64,000 nucleotides of DNA, taken from positions 1 through 64,000 of the forward strand of contig NW_020290020.1 in NCBI RefSeq assembly GCF_003144195.1, given 5' to 3'. This document shows positions 1 to 12,100 of this stretch, one piece after another. Each line of letters begins with the position of its first letter. Position 1 is the first letter of the stretch. Under the pieces are notes generated by a model. It did not search any database, was not told the DNA's origin, and saw only the letters and a program-made list of their open reading frames with translations. The DNA is from Ceraceosorus guamensis (Eukaryota; Basidiomycota; Exobasidiomycetes; Ceraceosorales; Ceraceosoraceae). Both the position numbers and the translations under genes were made by a program.

Positions 1-77
1 CCCCCCCCTTTCCCCTTGCCGTCGCGTTCGACACGCGTGCTGACGCTAATATGCCGGTCTTTCTCCCTTCTCTTCCT

Positions 78-1683
78 TTAGGGAATGGGAACAGGCTCTC
101 CAGCTTCGTCGCGAACCACCACCACTTCCACATCTGCCCGCTCTCCATTGTCCATAAAGGTGACCGAAGTCATATCGATGGGGTCTGTTTGCGCATTTGC
201 GGCGCACGGCGTTCACGCGAGTGTAAAGGAGAATAGCAAGGGGCAAAAAAAGAGAGAAAAAAAGGTCAGCAAAGGCAGGATGAGTCGTGCACGACATCGA
301 ACGCGCCAAGAAAGCAACGCTTGGTCTAGCCAGACAGACAATCAAGCGACCACATCGATCGATCGCCGCTTGGGAACCCCACCCCTTTTCTGAAGCCTCT
401 CCACTCACCCGTCCTGACACCCCTCTTTTCCATGAAGCTTCTGCCCAAAATGACTGGAAAGTAAGAGTCCTCGGCGAGCATGACGGTGCAAGCGACAGCT
501 TTGGATCCGACCTGGACGGGCCACTTGCCCAGGTTGGTGATGCCATTGAAACCATAGGTTCCCGGCGTCGTGTCTTTGGGAATGAATCCGTGATTGAGCG
601 CAAAGGATCGGGATACGTAGACGTGCCTGTAGCCCGATTTGAGCATCATGGGCACATCCTGCACCGGTCCCAAACTTCCCTTTAACAATCTGACGCCCAA
701 CTTGCTGTGAAACTCTTGAAAGGCGATCTTGTGCGATGGCGTTTCGCTCGGTGCTAGCGAAGGAGCTGCGCCTCGTCTCTCTTGCCGACCCGATCGCACG
801 GAAGCTGCATCGTTGGCCGACGGATCAAAAGCTGGGAACTCGGGAACGACGGGTTTGGAGTAGCCTGGTAAAGGAGCAGGTTCCCTGGCTGCAGGGTACA
901 ACAAGCTGTCCCTTCCGCCCGCAGAAACTCCGCCGGCATCTGTGAATTCCTCCACGCTGGTGACTTGATGAGGAGAGACGCGATGGATGGAGACGGATGA
1001 TGCTCCTCCTCCGCCTCCTCCGCTCTTACCTCGGCCAGGAGTGCGCGCTACGAGCGTGCTGTCATTGACGATGGGCACATTGGCGACTTTGGTACCCGCA
1101 CCTGCACCCGATGCGATGGATGCGCCATCCTCTTCCTCTCGCGAAGGAATCTCTGGCGACTCCAGATACACTGGCGCAAACGTGACGGAGAGCGTGCGGA
1201 AGTGTCAGCGTTGCGGGCGTACACGGAGACGCACTTTGCCCCCCCTGCACCGGCATCATCATCGCTCACGATCCGCCTCTTTCTGGTTGGCTACACGCTC
1301 GGTGAAGATGTCCCAGTCGTCCTCTGTGGTGGCAAGCGTGTATGGGGAAGAAAGTGTGGGTCAACTGCGGATCCTCTCCTCTAGCTGCATACATCCCACC
1401 ATCCAATCTCCGGCGCACAACACAACACAGCGCCGAGGCCTAACTCACCATCCTCTAGCGCGAATGTTTGACCGTTCCAGGCATACTTGACGACGAGTGG
1501 AATGCCATCGTCCAACTGCAGACGAATCTTGCTTGCGGAACGTGTGCGGATGGAGGAGAGGGAATCGTCCGATTTGAGTCGGAGGGAAAAGGAAGGAAGA
1601 GCTCCTGCGTGCACGTTGAGGATGGGCATGGTCGGGAAGAGAATATGCTGGGGTGCTGCTGCTGCTGCTGTTGTTGGTGGCAA
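78..1683 (-). CDS. Conserved fungal protein with a retropepsin-like C-terminal domain
   Basis: Four exons join in frame: 1683-1449, 1323-1270, 1170-409 and 184-78 (385 aa). Introns start GTGAGT, GTGAGC and GTGAGT. A second in-frame ATG at 1629 follows a poly-alanine run coded by a GCT repeat and may be the true start (367 aa). The N-terminal part carries the acidic motif FALEDEDDWDIF just after a WNG turn. The middle is low-complexity, rich in Gly, Pro and Ser. The C-terminal ~130 residues contain the motifs GYRHVYVSRSFALNHGF and VILGRSFMEK, laid out like the second half of a retropepsin or Ddi1-type fold. The usual catalytic D-T/S-G is absent, with LKSG at the matching place. Family function is unknown to me. 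The fold is inferred from motif layout only. It looks like a host gene, with four exons and no mobile-element partners. Confidence 0.68.
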
Positions 1684-2696
1684 TAGAGTGAAATGGGGAG
1701 GAAGGGGATGATGGAGGTGGAGTGAATGAAGTCAGGTGTAGAGGTGGGGGGATTCCAGAATGTTGCTGAATGCGCCGATGTGTGATACTGTATTGTAATC
1801 AACTTGCCTATGGTTACAAGTTGCAAGTCTTCCATACTCGATACAACTCACGACTCGTGGGCGGCACAGCCAAACCGTGCGCATCGCATCGCATCGCATC
1901 GCATCGCATCGCATCGCCTCGCCTCAACTCCCACCACCACCCCACGGCAACGCAATGCACCGAGCATCACACTCACGACTCAGACTCACGACTCACGACT
2001 CTCCGCACAGCAGCATGCGCATGCAGCAGCAGGCATCTCACAACCCACGGCAAGCGCTTGCCGCCAGATGACGCACCTTGACATGCATAGTGATATACAT
2101 ATTTGTATGTTAATTCAAGATTCCCAAAGATGAGATCGATCGCCGCGCATGATCCCGCGCGTCTAGAACACAAGAATACTCTCGATCCTTCCACCTTTGC
2201 CTTGTCATCACGTGAGCCTCTGATGAAAGCAAGATCCGTGCAGCGCATCGCATGCAGCATGTCTTGTAAGCGACATCGACATCATGCCCGGCTTGCCCGA
2301 AGACGCGCTTGGCTTGCAGGGGGGGGGATGACCGAGTCGCGAGCAGGGCGGGCGCGGGCGCGGGCATCATGGCCATGGCATGCATGCATGGGTGGTACCG
2401 GCTGGCGCGCGGGCGTGCGTGTCGTGCCCGATGCGATGTCCATGCGCGCGCGCATCTCGCCTCGCCTCGCCTCGCCTCGCCTCGCCTGACCTGAGCTGGA
2501 TCGTCGTGCAAGCTGATCAGATCAACCTGATCCTCCCCAAACATCTTCCCATCCATCCATCCATCCACACGCGCACACCTCACCCTCTTCCTCAACCTCA
2601 CAAGGGCATCCTCGCATACGCGCTGCTCAACACCCCCCTCCAAGCTCCCGCATCTCCTTCCGCTTCTCGCACACCCGCCTCACTCGATTGTTCACG
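1684..2696. repeat. Divergent promoter region with pentanucleotide repeats
   Basis: About 1 kb lies between two divergent genes and I see no gene in it. It holds roughly seven copies of GCATC at 1881-1915 and a CCTCG run at about 2457-2486, plus a run of G near 2321 and CATGCATG words. Simple repeats of this kind recur in most intergenic spaces of the window. Confidence 0.6.
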
Positions 2697-3764
2697 ATGC
2701 TCCCCACACCCGCGCATCAAGGTCTATCGCTGCTGGTGGGCGTAAAGAGATGCGTGGATTATGCCGTCAAGATTCGTATCAGACCGGATGGAAAGGGTGT
2801 GGATACGGACGTAAAGAACAGCATGAACCCTTTCGACGAGATTGCCGTGGAGGAAGCCGTCAGGTTGCGCGAAAAGCACAAAGATGAGATTAGCAGAATC
2901 GTGAGTTTGTGCGGGGGGGAGGCGGGGGGAAAGAATGTATGGCGGGGGTTGCAAAGTGCTGATGGACTGGTGCGATTTCGCTCGCTCGCTCACACACGCG
3001 CACGCCCGCCCCCCCAACGCAACAAGGCCGCCGTATCCATCGGACCTGCCAAGGCTGCGGATGTTCTGCGTCAGGCACTGGCCATGGGCGCCGATGATGC
3101 CATCCACGTCGAGGTGGGCAAAGATGCGGTGTTGGAGCCTTTGGCAGTATCCAAGATTCTAGCTGCAGTGACGGCCAAAGAGATGGAGAAGAATGCAGAC
3201 GAAAAGGAAGCTTGGGCTTGGCACTTGGGCAAGCAAGCCATCGACGATGATGCCAGTCAGACGGGACAGATGTTGGCTGCAAAGTTGAATTGGCCTCAAG
3301 CTACTTTTGCCAGCAAATTGGACTTCAAGGGCAAATTCGCAAAGGGGGAAAAGGTAGAGGTGACCAGAGAAGTCGATGGCGGTTTGGCAACTGTAGAGAC
3401 CACGCTGCCCTTTGTCCTCACCACCGATCTCAGACTCAACGGTGCGTTTCGATCCTGCTCGCTCGCTTGCGCGCGCTTCATGATGAGCGCGCCCCCTTTG
3501 ACCCATCCCTTCGCACCATTTGCCCTCGCTCTGTGCGCGCCCCCGCCTCCCGCAGAACCTCGATACGCTTCGCTGCCCAACATCATGAAGGCCAAGAAGA
3601 AGCCCTTTCAGAAGTTGACGTTGAAGGATCTGGGTCTGGAAGAGGATGCAAAGCCTAGATTGGAGACGTTGGAGGTCAAGGAACCTCCAAAGAGGCAGGG
3701 AGGCGCAAAGGTCGGAAGTGTGGATGAGCTGGTCAGCAAGTTGCAAGAGGCTGGAAGAATCTGA
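2697..3764 (+). CDS. ETFB: Electron transfer flavoprotein subunit beta
   Basis: Three exons, 2697-2900, 3027-3441 and 3556-3764, give 275 aa. The product is the beta subunit of the mitochondrial matrix electron carrier. With the alpha subunit it takes electrons from acyl-CoA and amino-acid dehydrogenases and passes them to ETF-ubiquinone oxidoreductase. Family motifs seen are [35 protein letters not shown] and [12 protein letters not shown], then the C-terminal NIMKAKKKP stretch. Length is close to the usual 255-260 aa. The first ATG gives a short leader, as is normal for beta subunits. Intron 1 has 126 nt and no in-frame stop, so unspliced reading would add a spurious 42 residues. Intron 2 splits a Glu codon and gives [12 protein letters not shown]. 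The identification is firm and the start codon reasonably so. Confidence 0.93.
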   Translation: MLPTPAHQGLSLLVGVKRCVDYAVKIRIRPDGKGVDTDVKNSMNPFDEIAVEEAVRLREKHKDEISRIVSLCGGEAGGKNVWRGLQSADGLVRFRSLAHTRARPPPQRNKAAVSIGPAKAADVLRQALAMGADDAIHVEVGKDAVLEPLAVSKILAAVTAKEMEKNADEKEAWAWHLGKQAIDDDASQTGQMLAAKLNWPQATFASKLDFKGKFAKGEKVEVTREVDGGLATVETTLPFVLTTDLRLNGAFRSCSLACARFMMSAPPLTHPFAPFALALCAPPPPAEPRYASLPNIMKAKKKPFQKLTLKDLGLEEDAKPRLETLEVKEPPKRQGGAKVGSVDELVSKLQEAGRI

Positions 3765-4737
3765 AAAGGGGGGAAAGGGGAAATCGGACAAAAACAGCTT
3801 AATTGGTCTGTTTCATCCAAGCATCGCTTTCAGAAGTCTTGACTGACGATGGATGGAGAGAGGCTCGAGTGGGTGGATGGGTGGGGCCAAGCTGAAAGAG
3901 AAGAGCAGCTTTAGCAGCTATCATCTGTCGCTATTCATCCGTCACCTTCATCGACCAGGCTTCATCGATCGTCGGTCAATCAACCCCAATCCTATTGCTA
4001 GCCCCCCACGCACGTCCATCGCCTCGTCTCGCCTCATCGCAAGGCTGATCCATCCCTCCCCAATACGCTACTCGACATCTCTCTTTCCCCCCTCCCCCTT
4101 CCAACTCGCTTTGCAAATCTTCTCATGACCGTTAGAAATACATGTCAGATCAGAGGAAATCTTCTTGCGCACAAGCTTTCGATTTTGCCCGAAAAGAGAG
4201 GGGGGAAGAAGAAAATTGTGAATGGGAATTTTTCTTCTTCTTTTTTTTTTTTTTTTTCTCCCTTTTCAGGGCCAAAAGATGGAAGGAGGACCTGTCAAGT
4301 CTCGAATGCATTGCCACGGAGAGAGTGTGTAGGCAGGGGGAAAGACATGTTCGACGCGGCGCCCCCTAATTTTTCTATGGTTTGTTTTCTTCTTCCCTTT
4401 CTCGAGGCGCGCAAGGTGCGAGTTACGAAAGTAAGAGATGCGATGGGATGGGATGGGATGAATGCGAGGCTCGGGGAGGGGAGGGGGCGGAGCAGAAAGG
4501 CAAGGGGGCGGAGCAGAAAGGCAAGGGGGCGGAGCAGAAAGGCAAGGCAAGGGCACGACACCACACGACGATATTTTGCCATCTACACTTACTTTTGGGC
4601 CCATCTTTCACGAGGATGACCCCAACGGCGAGGCGGGGGAGTGGAAAAGAGGAAAGGGGCAAGTGGGGCGAGAGGCAAGTGGGGGCGCGCCCTGCCCCTC
4701 CCCTCCTTCGCTTGCCTTCCTCGAAGCTTTTTGAAGC
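3765..4737. repeat. Convergent intergenic region with a 21-bp tandem repeat
   Basis: Nearly 1 kb lies between two convergent genes and I see no gene in it. A 21-bp unit (GGGGGCGGAGCAGAAAGGCA plus A) repeats three times at 4483-4545, preceded by GGGAT repeats near 4445. A T-run lies near 4240-4258. Confidence 0.7.
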
Positions 4738-7693
4738 TTAGACGGACGAGAGATGAGTGGGAGCGGAGATGGCGCTCCATGAGTGTAGAGGTACGCTTCG
4801 AAGTCTGCTATGGATATCTGTGGTATAATCGGTCGAGAGCATGTGCGTCTAGAGGAGGAGGGGGGGAAGAGGAGCAAGTAAAGGCAAGTCGGATCAGCTC
4901 AAAAAAAAAAATAAAGCAACAACGAGAATCCCCGGCAAGCTTCTCCCTTTTCCCTGCATCTTTGTTTCTTCTCTTTCGCGGTCTTGGAAGCGAACGAGTA
5001 TGCGAGGAAGCTTGCCTTCCAGATCGAAGACTTTCGCGCATGCAACTCACGATCCAAGCTAACCTGACGCCCGGTCCAGCCTCGAGCAACAACTCGCACA
5101 GTTCTTCCCTATCCAGCAACACCTCTTCCACTCCCGCGCGTCTACGTCCCAGCAACCTCGACTTGGAAGCGCTGCCCAGCAGCGCGCCAAGAGCTTTGTT
5201 GTTGTAGTCATTGCTGCTGCTGCACCTCTTTTGCAGATCTTGCATCGTGCAAGCGTATTCGTGCAAGGCTTGTTTGACAAAGGATTTTTGAAGCGTCGTC
5301 GTCGTCAAGCAGGGAGGAGCGCAAGCTGTGCCGCCGCCGTCGTCATCTTTTTCGGAAGAGCGAGAAGCTGTGGAGGGGGCGGCGGAGGCGGATTGCGAAG
5401 CGCTGCTGTACGCTAGCACATGAGCTGAAGCCCAACTTTCTAGCGCTTTGGAAAATCCAGACATGCCCTTGACCGCTTCTACGGCCGAGGTCACCGTCGT
5501 CGTCGCTGCTCCTGCTCCTGCTCCTGGCCGCATCGGCGGCAGACCGATCCTGCACTGATCTCTGTACGGTTTCAAAAGCCTCTGGCTGATGACGTTGCCG
5601 ATGCTCTGCGAGACTTGCTTCGCAGCTTGCGAAGTCATGCGCGTATTGGCATCTTCCGCAATCGAATCGAAATTGAAATTCAATCCTCCAGCCGAACTTC
5701 CTCCTCCCATCTTGTCCGCCATGCTGTTCTCGTGTCCAATCGTCATGCCCACGCGTTTGACCCTTCTAGAGTGGTGGGATGCGTTGCGCGTCAAACTGGA
5801 CTCGCCGGTCGATGATGATGGGCAAGTCGTGTCCCATCCCCTCTCTGCTACTTGGATGACGCTCGGATGAGCCTTGATCCCGTGCTGCACCAACCAACTT
5901 TGCATTCTGCTGAACGAGCACTCGTGCGTCAGGCCGATCTCTTCGGGCGTGCTGCTAAACGAGGCTGCTGCGGCCGCTCGAAGCGCAGCAGAAAGGCTGT
6001 TTCCGCTAGTACCCAACGAGGCCGCACTAGCAGCAGCAGCAGCATTGGAAGCGACGGCGGAAGAGATGTTGCCTGAAGGAGGCAAAAGGAAGGCTAGATC
6101 CAGCTCCAGATCGCAATCTTGAGCTTCCAGTCTCTGAGAAGCTAGAGTGAGGCAAGTGAGGTTCGTCGATCGACGTGAAGTGGAGAGGCATTCTGCCGAG
6201 AGCAGCGGTGTCAAGATGGAAGCCGCTATTGCGTGGGCGTGCCAAAGCGGCAGCGGCATGCCAGTCTCGACGTGATGGGCGAGTCCACTGCGAAGCGCAT
6301 AAGTGATGGCGTGATCAGGTAGGTGCACCTATAGCAATCGGGGTGGAGTAGTAGCCTGCTAGAATACTCACCTCAATACGAAATCACCATCCTCGCACCA
6401 TCTTTGCAGATCAGCGACCAGCTGCGCTCCCGCAATCGTATCCATGCAAATCCTTGTCTGGCAACAAGGACAATTTCTGCTCCACCCGCTCTCTGCCAAA
6501 CCTCTTCTCTTGTTCTCCGACGCTCTCAACGTAGGCATGGCGTGAGCTCTTCTTCTGAGGAAGGAAATGTGCTTGATGGCTGCTGCTTGAGAGGTTTGAT
6601 CCGCTCTTGTGTGCGAATGAGAGTCGCATAGGGGAGAGGGACAGATCAGGGGAATACCCTTGGTGGTGAGCGGATCGAAAGTGGTGCTTCGTAGCGATTC
6701 GTGCTCCAGCAAAGGAGCCACAAACGGGGTAGACGTCAATGCTTGCCACAATTCGACGCTTTCACTCGCATCTATCATGTGCTCAGCTTCCCGCAAAGCC
6801 GAGGACGATTTGATGGAGAGGCTAGCAGAGTCGTAGGCCGTCTTTCGATGCGGAGAAACATTCGGACGACAATCAGCCTCGTGCTGGCTCATCTACGGTG
6901 CACTGCGCTCATGATCACTCACCACATACTGCAGGGGAAAGTGGGGAGATTGCAGCAACGAGCGGCCCGCGACAGTCTGCGCATCTTGCTCGGTGATGAG
7001 CGCAGCCCAGACGATAAAGACGTCCAAGGGAGGCAAGAGCTGCGCCTCTGCATCACTACTGCTTGTGCGCGACGATATCCTCTCCTGCCACAGTTGAAAC
7101 CTATAGCTAGATCTAGCAATATAAGATTCCCAAGCCTTGTCGTCATCTTCTTCGGCGAGATACAGTTTGGATTTGTCGGACGTTGACTGGTGGGCTTTGG
7201 ATCGTGATGCTTGACCGTGGGAAGGGGGAGGAGGCAGATCCAGCTCGTCGGGAGAATCGCTAAAGGTGTGGCCATATGCCGGCAAATCGCAATCGCCGCA
7301 ATCGCCATGCTTTGCGTCATTCTTCTCTGCAGCAGCAGCAGCATCGCGCGCTCTAGCTCTTTCCGCATCTGCGATTCTCTTCAACTCGTTGGAAGCTTTG
7401 CGCACGCTGGATTCGAGGTTGCGTAGGAGCAGCAAGAGAGCGGATAGGTGAGCGATGGATGTGGAGGTGGGCAATGTGAATGTGCCGGCGGGAGGTGCTG
7501 CTTCTCCTGGTCCAGATGATCGGAGCGCGTGGTCAGACCCGATGATGCGAGACTTGTGCGACGAATCCGAAGCCAGCAGAGCAGCGCTGGAATCGTCATT
7601 CAGATTGGAAGCAGAGGGATCGTGTAGCTGCAGCAGCTTTGCGCTCATGCGCTGCTTTGCGGCAGATATGCGCCGCTTCAGCGCTTCTGTCAT
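4738..7693 (-). CDS. GRDP/DUF1399-like cytosolic protein
   Basis: Four exons, 7693-6923, 6892-6372, 6287-5051 and 4848-4738, give 879 aa in one consistent frame. The motif LLPPLDVFIVWAAL late in exon 1 resembles the conserved PPLD..+.W segment of glycine-rich-domain (GRDP, DUF1399) proteins. Exon 2 holds two spaced Cys pairs, one in ICPSPLC and one in CPCCQTRIC, a likely zinc site. The last exon gives WITHMLSTDY, which matches the W.TH.L...Y motif of the same family. The middle is Ala- and Ser-rich. The third acceptor at 6289/6288 was chosen because it keeps frame. A nearer AG at 6330/6329 gives a phase clash. Function is unknown in fungi. Other basidiomycete copies seem to be uncharacterised. 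Family assignment is tentative and exon joins are fairly secure. Confidence 0.62.
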
Positions 7694-9248
7694 GGCTGCC
7701 GTGTTGCGAATGCAAGCCGACTCGTCTTTTTAGTTTAAATGACCGATGACCACACCCTTGTACTCGCACTCGCAAGTCACAACTGTCCACTATTGATGCT
7801 TGACGATGCGTGGCGCCTTGCGCAGAGCCAAGATGCCAATTGAAGTGATCGACTGACTACACGGGGCCCCGCTTTGTGTGCAGCTTGACGTGACGTCTCT
7901 TGTTCCTGTATGGTGTGCGCGCCGCGCCCCCTGTGCGCGAGTTTCCAAGCCCAAAGAGATGGTGAATGTGTTGCAGGTTGAACATGTAGAATCTGCGAAT
8001 TCAGAATTAAATGTGAATGAACATTGTGATTCAAATTCCGTGGATCGCGACTTTGACTGACTTGCGCATCGACACACACGCTCGTGCACAATTCAGCCTG
8101 CGGTCGCTTAACTGACCACCCATGTGATTCATGCCCGCGCTAAATATGCCTGTGTACTCTGACTCAACTGTGCACCGCCTCACACGCGCGTGCTTTTTGA
8201 TGCGGCGCTGCGCCGCGCAAATCGTCGTCATAGTCCTCGATCGAGCTAGCTCAGTCAAGAGTCGCGAGAGAGCGATGATGATAATGACAAGGGCGTTAAT
8301 TGCTTTAAATGAGGATCAGCTATGCTCTGAATGTGAATGTGAATCAGCTAAATTCGTGATTGTGATTGTGATTGTGATTGAGCTTGTGCGAGCGGCTGCT
8401 GCCTGCCCATCCAGCAGCTCGTTGAGTACGTGCTAGTGTGAAGGCGCATGTGCATGTGCATGTAATCAGTTGATCCCCCCCTCCACACTCATCAATCACG
8501 AATCAAGATCTACGGTCTGCACTCTGACTGCGTTGGGGCCTAACTTCTACTCGTGACTCATCCGTGGACTCGTGATTCCAACTTGCCTCAAAGGGGGAAC
8601 GTGCTCGAGAATAATCTTGCAGTGCAGTGCAGCCACGCCACGCTTCAGTGCTCGCCTGCTTCAGCGCAACGAAAAGGCGCACCAGCATGCACGCATGCAT
8701 GCATGCAGCGTCAACGCTCAGGCCGTGCGCAGCGATCGCAATTAAGTGACAATCTTCAATCAAGAGTTGCATGGCTGCGTATGCAGTCAGTGTTGCAGGG
8801 CGTAGGCTCAGGCTCAGGCTCAGGCGCAGGCGCAGGCGCCGCCCGACCGCCCGACCGCCGTCCAAATCACGAATACGGCCATGCACGCACGCACGCACGC
8901 ATTGCTCCAGTCGAGTCGCGCGAGGTGTGAGCAGCTGACGACCAATTCACGATTTTGATTCCAACTCGTGACCATCTGCTCGCACCTCACCTCACCTCAC
9001 CTCACCGCTGAACGTTGTACACCAGCTTCAGACTCTCATTATACGCAGCAAACACTCGCGCAAGTCGCTCGAGCTCATTCATCACAGCCTCGCAAGGCCT
9101 GCGCTCACGACGCTGTACCATCAAAGCTTCCATTGCCCCGGCCACTGTCGCACATCACATCTCCTTTGTCATTGCAGCCTATTCCCTCGACTCTTGCACG
9201 TGCACTCATCACGAAGTGTACACTCTTGACTCCTCACTTCAGCTCATC
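7694..9248. other. Divergent intergenic region, no gene seen
   Basis: About 1.5 kb serve as shared upstream region. I find no convincing gene. The stretch carries many TGTGAATG, GTGATT and CGTGATT words (notably 8335-8380), ATGCATGC runs (8690-8705), a GGCTCA/GGCGCA run (8810-8840) and CACCT repeats at 8985-9005. Confidence 0.6.
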
Positions 9249-11810
9249 ATGTCGAGCGAGGCCAGCGTCATACACGTGCAGGGCATCGCTCCCAACACCT
9301 CCCTCACCGCTCTCAACGACTACTTTTCCTTCGTAGGCGATGTCGAATCGGTGCAGTTCGATGCTTCCGTCGCCCACGCCAGCGCCAGCGCCAGCGCCAC
9401 GTCCAAATCTGCAAAGGTCACCTTTAAGCGTCCTTCGGCCGCCACTTCTGCCGTCATGTGAGTCTGTCGTGCATACGCGCAGGCGTACGCCAAAGCTGAT
9501 CAGTCGAGCCCTGCTGCCTCTTCTCTTCTCCCGCGCAGGCTGTCGGGAGGCGTGGTAGATGGGTCCGTCCTGACCATCACCCTGCCCTCTGCCGCATCTG
9601 CAGAGAAAGCAGCCGAGGCGGAAGTGTCGACCTCCACGACTGCATCAGCAAGCAGCGTGACTCCCGAATCCGTGGCTCAGGAGGACAAACCTCGCACAGC
9701 TAGGATCGCCGAGCTCTTGGCTCACGGCTACACCATCTCTGATGATGTTGCTCAGCGAGCCATCGCTTACGACAAGCAGCACGGTCTCTCCAACAAATTC
9801 CTGGCCTACTTGTCATCGCTGGACAAGAGTCTGGGAGAGCAGATCAGCAAACGTAATGTGGGTGGTGTCAATCTGACCGAAAAGACGGAGCACACGCCTA
9901 GCGGAAGCGCGGCCAATCTAAGCGCTACGGAAAAGGAAGCCCAGTCTGCTCCTGTCCCCGGCGATGCACCTGGTCAGCCAGATGGTCCAAAGACGACGAC
10001 TACTGTACCTGCTGATGCGTCCCAAGCAAAGACCGCCTCTGCTCACGCTCAAAAGGCTGTGGAGGGTCTGCGAGGAAAGGCGGGCGAAGTGCTGGCTAGA
10101 CCAGAAGTCAAGGCTCGCACCGACTTTGCTTGGGCCAAGTTCAACGAGGTGAGTGTGCTCGCGTTCATTCTTGACTTGGGGGAGATCGCTGGTGCTTATC
10201 CATTCACAAATATTCTCCTTCTCCCCCCCTCGCAGTACTACTCTGCCGTTGCGAATCACCCTCGTATTCACTCTTTGTACACGTCAGCACACAAGACGGT
10301 GAGTGTTGCTCCCCCCCACCAGCTTTGGTTCGTCCGATTTCATCTGATCGAGCACATGCTCCCCCCCGCTCTGCACAGGTGACCGATGTGCACGAGGAAG
10401 CATCGCGCATCGCTGCAGAGAAGAAGCAGGCAGCCGGCAGCGCGCCCGATCCTGCTCTTCCTCCACGTCCAGCTCAGAGCGGTCTTCCCCTGGTCCTCGT
10501 AGCCCTCATCTGCCTCGTCTTTTTCAACATGCAGCAAGTTGCTTTGGCGCATTCCGGCGGCGCAGAGGATCTCATCGAACCCGCTGAGATAGCTCACGAG
10601 AAGCCTCACAAGAAGGGTCAGGAGAGCTACATTCAACGTCATATGGCCAGCGAGCACCACATTGGGGCTTTCGACCTTGGCGCCTTCTTTTCCCTCCACG
10701 ATCTCAACCGCGATGGTATCCTCGACGTGAGTGTCGTCAGAATGCAGCTTTTGGGTTGACAGGGAAGGCAGCTGATAGCAGGAGCCTTTGATTGCAGCGC
10801 CCCGAGATCGAGGCTATTTACGGCGTGCACCACAGCGAATCGGTCAAGGTCTCACCTACCTACGAAGTGCACGATGCCAAGGCCGATCACATCGTCAGCG
10901 AGGTGCTTCGTCGTCTAGACCACAACAGGGATGGCGTCGTGACCAAGGCAGAGTTCATCGCAGCTGGACCGGACGGGCTTCCATCCTTTGAGCAGTACGG
11001 CACGAGCTCGCTGGGTCATCATTACGACGAAGAGTCGGAGTACTTTGTGCACCACGAAGAGATCTACCACAATACGCCCGAGACGCAAGACGACTCTGCC
11101 TACACGCACAAGGAAGACTTGGAGCACTTTGCGCATCATCAACAGATTGAGGATGAAGAGGAGCGCAGAGAGAGAAAAGCGGAGGGACTGCCCACGAAGG
11201 AGGAGGATGAGAGACGTCGAAAAGAGGCAGAGGCCAAGGGACAAAAGTATGTCAGCCCTTACGAGGCTCAGATGCCTTCTGATCACAGCCCCGCTGCTCC
11301 TCAACGGGCCTACGAGTCGCACGACGGATGGAATGGAGCGGCGTTCGAGGCTCAAGTAGCCACGGAGCACACGTTCCACACGCCGGATGGCGTGCACGTG
11401 GTCAAGACTGCGCCGGATGAGGCGCTCAGGGCGCACTTGGCCGCTACGGAGCACAAGCAGCACTTGGAGAAGGAGCCGGGCGAGACGGAAGAAGGCTTCA
11501 AAGCTCGCGTTGCAGCGCACGCCCAGAGAAAGTTGGCGGCAGAAGCGTACGCAAAGGCGAATCCTGCTTTCAACGAGGCCAACGGAGGTCCTCAAGCAGC
11601 ATCAGCGGCTTCTGGCGCCGCCGCCGCCGCCGCCGCCGCTGGTCTGACGGATGAGAGGGATGCCAAGACGGGAGAGTTGAAAAGGAGACCGGGAGAGTCG
11701 GAGACGGATTATGGCAAGAGGAAACAATTGGCCAGATTCAATGATGCCAAGGGAAGAAGCTCCTTTAGACCTTCTAGGGACGAGACTAGAAAGGCCGCCC
11801 CGTACAAGGT

Positions 11811-11857
<47 letters not shown>

Positions 11858-12100
11858 GTTCGTTTGCAGTGCTGGAGCCCGTTGAGTGTGGCCGTCCGGC
11901 CCTTCGTCTCCGGAGACCATGTTGCACCCTCTTTGCCTCCTTTTTTTTTCTGTTTCACATTCGTCTTGCTACACTACTTGTGTAAGAATCTGCCCATATG
12001 GGTAATCGCTCGCGCGCCCTCGGGTCGCTTGCTATGTACAGTAGCTGGCCGCGTAGTCTGCCCCTTTTGTTTTCGCATTGCCCTCTCGAAACGTAGCTGA
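9249..12100 (+). CDS. Vip1-type RRM protein fused in frame to a nucleobindin-like EF-hand protein
   Basis: Six exons (9249-9457, 9539-10148, 10236-10298, 10379-10726, 10798-11808, 11870-12100) give 823 aa. Residues 1-105 form an RRM like that of fission yeast Vip1. Next comes the Vip1-type tail with AELLAHGYTISDDVAQRAI and VTDVHEEASRI. Without a stop or a new ATG, the frame continues into a hydrophobic segment (about 330-346, LPLVLVALICLVFF), which looks like a nucleobindin signal peptide. Two EF-hands follow, DLNRDGILDRPE (about 401-412) and DHNRDGVVTKAEF, then a His- and Glu-rich acidic stretch and a charged, Ala-rich tail. Two ancestral genes seem joined. A lost start codon, an assembly error or unrecognised alternative splicing could also explain it. 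The last exon, behind a 42-T tract, is the least sure part. Confidence 0.7.
11814..11855 (+). repeat. 42-nt poly-T tract inside the last intron of the fusion gene
   Basis: A run of 42 T follows the donor GTGAG directly and is followed by GCGTTCGTTTGCAG. It makes up most of a 61-nt intron (11809-11869). The length may be polymorphic or a sequencing artefact. Confidence 0.9.

Noticed and set aside
78-1170. Retroelement origin of the protease-like gene
   Set aside because: Four exons, no neighbouring polymerase or terminal repeats, and a long host-type N-terminus point to an ordinary host gene.
6288-6330. Acceptor at 6330/6329 for the third exon of the GRDP-like gene
   Set aside because: It clashes in phase with the GTGAGT donor at 6371. 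The acceptor 41 nt further on restores the frame through the whole gene.
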